From NCBI GenBank assembly GCA_964385645.1, contig CAYLPT010000017.1, positions 1 to 15,530 of the forward strand: DNA of 15,530 nt, in the 5' to 3' direction. The stretch comes from CAYLPT01 sp964385645 (GTDB taxonomy: Bacteria > Armatimonadota > Hebobacteria > Hebobacterales > Hebobacteraceae). Shown here in pieces: positions 13,273 to 15,530 of this stretch. The position numbers were made by a program, and so were the translations under genes. Numbering within the stretch: position 1 is the stretch's first letter; each line of letters begins with the position of its first letter. A model generated the notes under the pieces. That model worked only from the letters and a program-made list of their open reading frames with translations, did not search any database and was not told the origin of the DNA.

Positions 13273-13546
13273 GCGGCTGCCGCGGCCGCGACTTTCGGAG
13301 GAAGAACGCTGCCAGGCGCACTGCCGGGACGGCCGGGCCTGTGAGGCGCGGCGGTGGGGCGGCACCCCCTGGTGCTGGGCGCACCAGCCAGCCCGCTTTC
13401 ACCGACCGGCCGCCTACGTCGAGGAGGGCGACCCCCTCGATGCGACCACCGAAACCTGGCTGACGCTTTGGAGGGTAACGCACAATGAAGACGACAGAGA
13501 AGGACCTGGACGCCGAGATAGCGGAGGAGGCGGCCCGTTGGCGTAA
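13253..13546 (+). CDS. Small CX9CX10CX2H zinc-motif protein (copy A)
   Basis: The 97-residue product carries Cys20, Cys30, Cys41 and His44 with spacing CX9CX10CX2H (RCQAHCRDGRACEARRWGG...WCWAHQP). This is very likely a metal-binding knuckle of the kind seen in many phage and island proteins. The same spacing recurs in the gene at 14886. The ATG at 13253 is chosen for GGGGAGG at 13242-13248, just upstream; the start overlaps the initiator-like gene by 20 bp. The C-terminal third is Gly/Arg-rich and overlaps the next gene by 62 bp. That overlap is unusually long, so the true 3' end or a frameshift should be kept in mind. Function is unknown; nucleic-acid binding is plausible. Confidence 0.65.
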   Translation: MQMMWSRRLPRPRLSEEERCQAHCRDGRACEARRWGGTPWCWAHQPARFHRPAAYVEEGDPLDATTETWLTLWRVTHNEDDREGPGRRDSGGGGPLA

Positions 13547-13973
13547 GCCCGAACCGCGCTGGGCGCTCACCGAGGACGGGCGACGCATTCGGGTGTACAC
13601 TTGCCCGTGCTGCCGTGATGTCGGCGTCGTCACCCTGCCCGCCTACCAGGAAGGTGAGACCGGCGCGGACCTGGTGAGCCTCAGGCGGATGCTCAAAACG
13701 CCACGATATGCCTACCCGTGCCCGAACTGCCGGCCGGGCGAAAGGCTCTACTCCAACCACCCACCGCTTTCGGAGGCGCAACAGCGCCGACTGCGGATGT
13801 GGCTGGAGGCTCGGCGGGTGCAGCTTGAGAGGGAAGAGGCCGAAGGCGCGCACGAACCCGTGAAGCCAGGACGCCTGCCGCAGGTGGGCCGGCCCATGCC
13901 TCCCCTCTCGCTGTTCGCCCGGGAAGAGGCGCGGCTCGACGCGGCCGCAGCAGGAGGCGGTGAGGGTGACTGA
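13485..13973 (+). CDS. Unknown zinc-ribbon protein, 162 residues
   Basis: A zinc ribbon is formed by Cys40/Cys43 (YTCPCCRDVGVV, with an extra Cys42) and Cys79/Cys82 (YPCPNCRPGE). The CPxCRDxG pattern is one I associate with phage replication-region and helicase-loader-type proteins, but no ATPase motif follows, so that role is not claimed. The C-terminal half is helical and charged (LSEAQQRRLRMWLEARRVQLEREEAEGA), then a Pro-rich tail. The ATG at 13485 has GGAGGG about 10 nt upstream. It overlaps the previous gene by 62 bp and the next by 8 bp, as expected in a packed early operon. Confidence 0.72.
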   Translation: MKTTEKDLDAEIAEEAARWRKPEPRWALTEDGRRIRVYTCPCCRDVGVVTLPAYQEGETGADLVSLRRMLKTPRYAYPCPNCRPGERLYSNHPPLSEAQQRRLRMWLEARRVQLEREEAEGAHEPVKPGRLPQVGRPMPPLSLFAREEARLDAAAAGGGEGD

Positions 13974-14235
13974 CGACCTCAGGGAGCTGCTGGCGCGGTT
14001 CGATAGCTTCTATGCCCGGGCGCAGCGGCGGCTGGTCGCGGGAGCGGAGCGATATGGCTCGGCCTGGCGGGAGCGGGACAACCGGGCCGAGCTGCTCGAT
14101 GAGCTGGCCGACGCCCTGAACTACTGCTTCTTCCTCGCCATGCAGGCCCAGGTGGGCCGCAGGCGGAGACGAAAGCGGCGAAAGCCGCACAACGAACACC
14201 AGCCCCAACCCGGGGCAGAAGGAGACGCGGAATGA
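13966..14235 (+). CDS. Small MazG-like (all-alpha NTP-pyrophosphatase-like) protein
   Basis: The 89-residue product has RYGSAWRERDN followed by AELLDELADALNYCFFLAMQ (41-60). The acidic ELxDELxD...NY helix is reminiscent of MazG/dUTPase-like all-alpha NTP pyrophosphatases, which phages use to cleanse nucleotide pools. The first EExxE half of the metal site is not clear, so activity is doubtful and the call is tentative. A basic patch RRRRRKRRK at 65-73 and a polar tail are odd additions that suggest nucleic-acid contact. GTG 13966 is preferred over GTG 13960 because AGGAGG (13952-13957) is 8 nt away from the former and only 2 nt from the latter. The stop overlaps the next start. Confidence 0.6.
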   Translation: MTDDLRELLARFDSFYARAQRRLVAGAERYGSAWRERDNRAELLDELADALNYCFFLAMQAQVGRRRRRKRRKPHNEHQPQPGAEGDAE

Positions 14236-14861
14236 ACCTGAGTGACCTGTACAACCCCGACTCGCCAATCTACACCCGAGGGGACGTGGTGATTCGCCCG
14301 CCCGCCGGCCCCGACTTCGCCGGCCTGCCTCCCCGGCCCACCGGCGAGCAGATGGCCGAGGTCGCGGTCAATCTTGCCAACCTCGAAGCCGAGCTGGCCT
14401 CCGCCCGCAAGGCCGCCGTGGAAGCCGGCCAGCACCTCGCAAGCCTGGCCGAGCGAGACCTTGCCCGAGAGGATGACCCAGAAGTTCGCGCGGAGGTGGC
14501 CGAGTTGGCCGCCCTCGATTGGGAAGCGGAGCTGATGCAGGACGCCTTCCCGGCCGACCGGGAGCAGAGGCGCAAACAGCTGCGGGGGCGACTGGAGGCC
14601 CAGGAGCGGCAGGCCACCGTGTTCAAGGCGCGCATCGAGGCGGCGGAAGGGCGCGTGCAGGACCTCCTCGGCCGACTGGAGTTCGAGCGGCGGCGCAAGC
14701 AGCAACTCGACGCCGCCGCGGCGGCCCACCGGCAGGCGGAGGCGGTAGCGGCAGCACAACGTGTTCACTGGGGGACGGCGAGCGAGCGCGACCTCAAGCT
14801 GCTGTCGGAGGCGGGCGTGGACGTACGGCAGATACCCCGACGGCGGCAACCTTCCCGCTGA
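14232..14861 (+). CDS. Coiled-coil protein of unknown function
   Basis: The 209-residue product has a short Pro-rich N-terminus (LSDLYNPDSPIYTRGD). A long, almost uninterrupted helical region follows at about 38-180, rich in Ala, Glu, Arg and Gln with heptad-like spacing of Leu and Ala (VNLANLEAELASARKAAVEAG; LEAQERQATVFKARIEAAEGRV). A basic tail ends it. No signal peptide, membrane segment or cysteine is present. The ATG overlaps the preceding stop (ATGA), and AAGGAGA lies upstream. Size and layout would suit a structural, scaffold or DNA-organising protein, but nothing in the sequence decides this. Confidence 0.7.
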   Translation: MNLSDLYNPDSPIYTRGDVVIRPPAGPDFAGLPPRPTGEQMAEVAVNLANLEAELASARKAAVEAGQHLASLAERDLAREDDPEVRAEVAELAALDWEAELMQDAFPADREQRRKQLRGRLEAQERQATVFKARIEAAEGRVQDLLGRLEFERRRKQQLDAAAAAHRQAEAVAAAQRVHWGTASERDLKLLSEAGVDVRQIPRRRQPSR

Positions 14862-14885
14862 ACCCCCTACCCCTGGAGGAAGCAC

Positions 14886-15296
14886 GTGACTCTGTGCTCA
14901 GCGACAACCCGCCGCGGCCAGCCCTGCCAGGCGAAGGCCCGGCCGGGGCGACCCTACTGCTTCACTCACGACCCCGACCTCGCTCCGCTTCTTGCCCAGG
15001 CGCGGCGACGGGGAGGCCGGCTTCGGGCGGCTCAGCTTGCGTCGGCCTCCCCTCCTGCGCCCCGGAGCCTGCGAAGCCCCGAGGAGGTGCTGGCCCTGGT
15101 GGAGGAAGCGGCGGCCCTGCTGCTGGCGGGGCAGATGACTGAACGGCGCTCGACGGCGCTGGGGTTTCTCGCCCAGGTCGCGCTGCGGGCCTTGGACTTC
15201 CGATTCGAAGAGCGGTTGGCGGCGCTGGAGGCGGCCGCCGGGTTAAGCCCTGGAGGATACCATGCGAGTTCCTTATCGGCGACTGCGACTCATTGA
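14886..15296 (+). CDS. CX9CX10CX2H zinc-motif protein (copy B)
   Basis: The 136-residue product opens with Cys4, Cys14, Cys25 and His28 (LCSATTRRGQPCQAKARPGRPYCFTH, split over 26 residues). This is a compact metal-binding knuckle common near the N-terminus of small proteins of phages and integrated elements. The rest (about 60-125) is helical and Ala/Leu-rich (EEVLALVEEAAALLLAGQM; FLAQVALRALDFRFEERLAALE). The spacing of the four ligands is identical to that in the protein at 13253. The GTG start is set by GGAGGA upstream (14875-14880). The last 35 bp overlap the next start. Function is unknown; DNA or RNA binding is plausible. Confidence 0.72.
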   Translation: MTLCSATTRRGQPCQAKARPGRPYCFTHDPDLAPLLAQARRRGGRLRAAQLASASPPAPRSLRSPEEVLALVEEAAALLLAGQMTERRSTALGFLAQVALRALDFRFEERLAALEAAAGLSPGGYHASSLSATATH

Positions 15297-15530
15297 GAGC
15301 GCGCTGGCGGACGGCCGGCGAAGCTGGGTGGACTGCGCGACCCCGCTTGAGCGGGCGCTATGTCGGGGCCTCTCGAACGAGGAGCGCACGGAGCTTGCCG
15401 AGGCCCTGCTGGAGGCCGAGCGGGAGCGCTACCATCGCCCCGCGGAGACGGCCGCGCGGGAGGCCTTCGCCTCCCTGTTCGCCGCGATACTGGAGAAGGT
15501 GGCCGAGCGGGGCGAGCAGGCGGTGTGCGA
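15262..15530 (+). CDS. Unknown protein, 5' part (runs off the window)
   Basis: An ATG at 15262 with TGGAGG at 15251-15256 starts a frame open for 89 codons to the window edge. The product begins MRVPYRRLRLIESALADGRR and continues as a charged helical sequence (LSNEERTELAEALLEAERERY). No family is recognised from this fragment. It overlaps the previous gene by 35 bp, in keeping with the packed operon, and has the same codon and composition style as its neighbours. The full length and any domain lie beyond 15530. Confidence 0.6.
   Translation, partial: MRVPYRRLRLIESALADGRRSWVDCATPLERALCRGLSNEERTELAEALLEAERERYHRPAETAAREAFASLFAAILEKVAERGEQAVC

Noticed and set aside
14519..15142. 207-codon frame overlapping the coiled-coil and zinc-motif genes
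   Set aside because: Gly/Arg/Pro-rich shadow frame; the competing frames have ribosome sites and a clear CX9CX10CX2H motif.
9004..15530. Second attachment site (repeat of the tRNA-Ser 3' part) inside the window
   Set aside because: No convincing second copy of the T-arm/acceptor sequence was found by eye; the distal end is presumably beyond the window.

Overview
The window is GC-rich (roughly 70% by eye) bacterial chromosome. The left part (1-9003) is ordinary core genome and the right part (about 9004-15530) is the start of an integrated mobile element. Translation starts use both ATG and GTG with clear Shine-Dalgarno sites. At least four promoters have TTGAC-type -35 boxes with 17-18 bp spacers. 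Core gene content (MreC, Thermoplasma-type nicotinate phosphoribosyltransferase with a zinc site, SerA paired with a class V aminotransferase, SurE, a PflA-like radical SAM protein) fits a non-model, high-GC bacterial lineage such as Armatimonadota or Chloroflexota. Nothing in the sequence fixes the phylum, so this is a guess.

Core region. The C-terminal part of mreC overlaps a nicotinate phosphoribosyltransferase gene. A convergent gene for a single-pass membrane protein abuts its stop codon. Next come tRNA-Arg(CCT) with its own promoter and an encoded CCA, then pth. A strong promoter at 3130-3158 drives a run of tightly packed genes: class V aminotransferase, serA, surE, a radical SAM protein and a membrane-anchored metallophosphoesterase, with stop/start overlaps at most junctions. 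The aminotransferase and SerA probably supply consecutive steps of serine synthesis. tRNA-Ser(CGA), again with its own consensus promoter, closes the core region.

Mobile element. A tyrosine recombinase starts 130 bp downstream of the 3' end of tRNA-Ser, the classic position for an element integrated into a tRNA gene. It is followed by a small gene and a bidirectional terminator. A lone minus-strand gene encodes a protein with a C-terminal four-cysteine zinc finger. A divergent control region with operator-like repeats separates it from a rightward run of small overlapping genes: excisionase-type HTH protein, unknown protein, a replication-initiator-like protein, a treble-cysteine/histidine protein, a zinc-ribbon protein, a MazG-like protein, a coiled-coil protein, a second treble-cysteine/histidine protein, and a gene cut by the window end. 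No capsid, portal, terminase or conjugation gene is visible, so the element may be a prophage early region, a phage satellite, or an integrative plasmid. The distal attachment site must lie beyond 15530.

The most notable signal is inside the initiator-like gene. Three 21-bp repeats (12802-12869) are followed by an AT-richer stretch and a sequence that can fold as a three-way junction (12906-12948). The third repeat is read in a different frame from the first two, so conservation is at DNA level. This looks like a replication origin embedded in its own initiator gene, as in phage lambda O, and is the best candidate here for an undescribed system.
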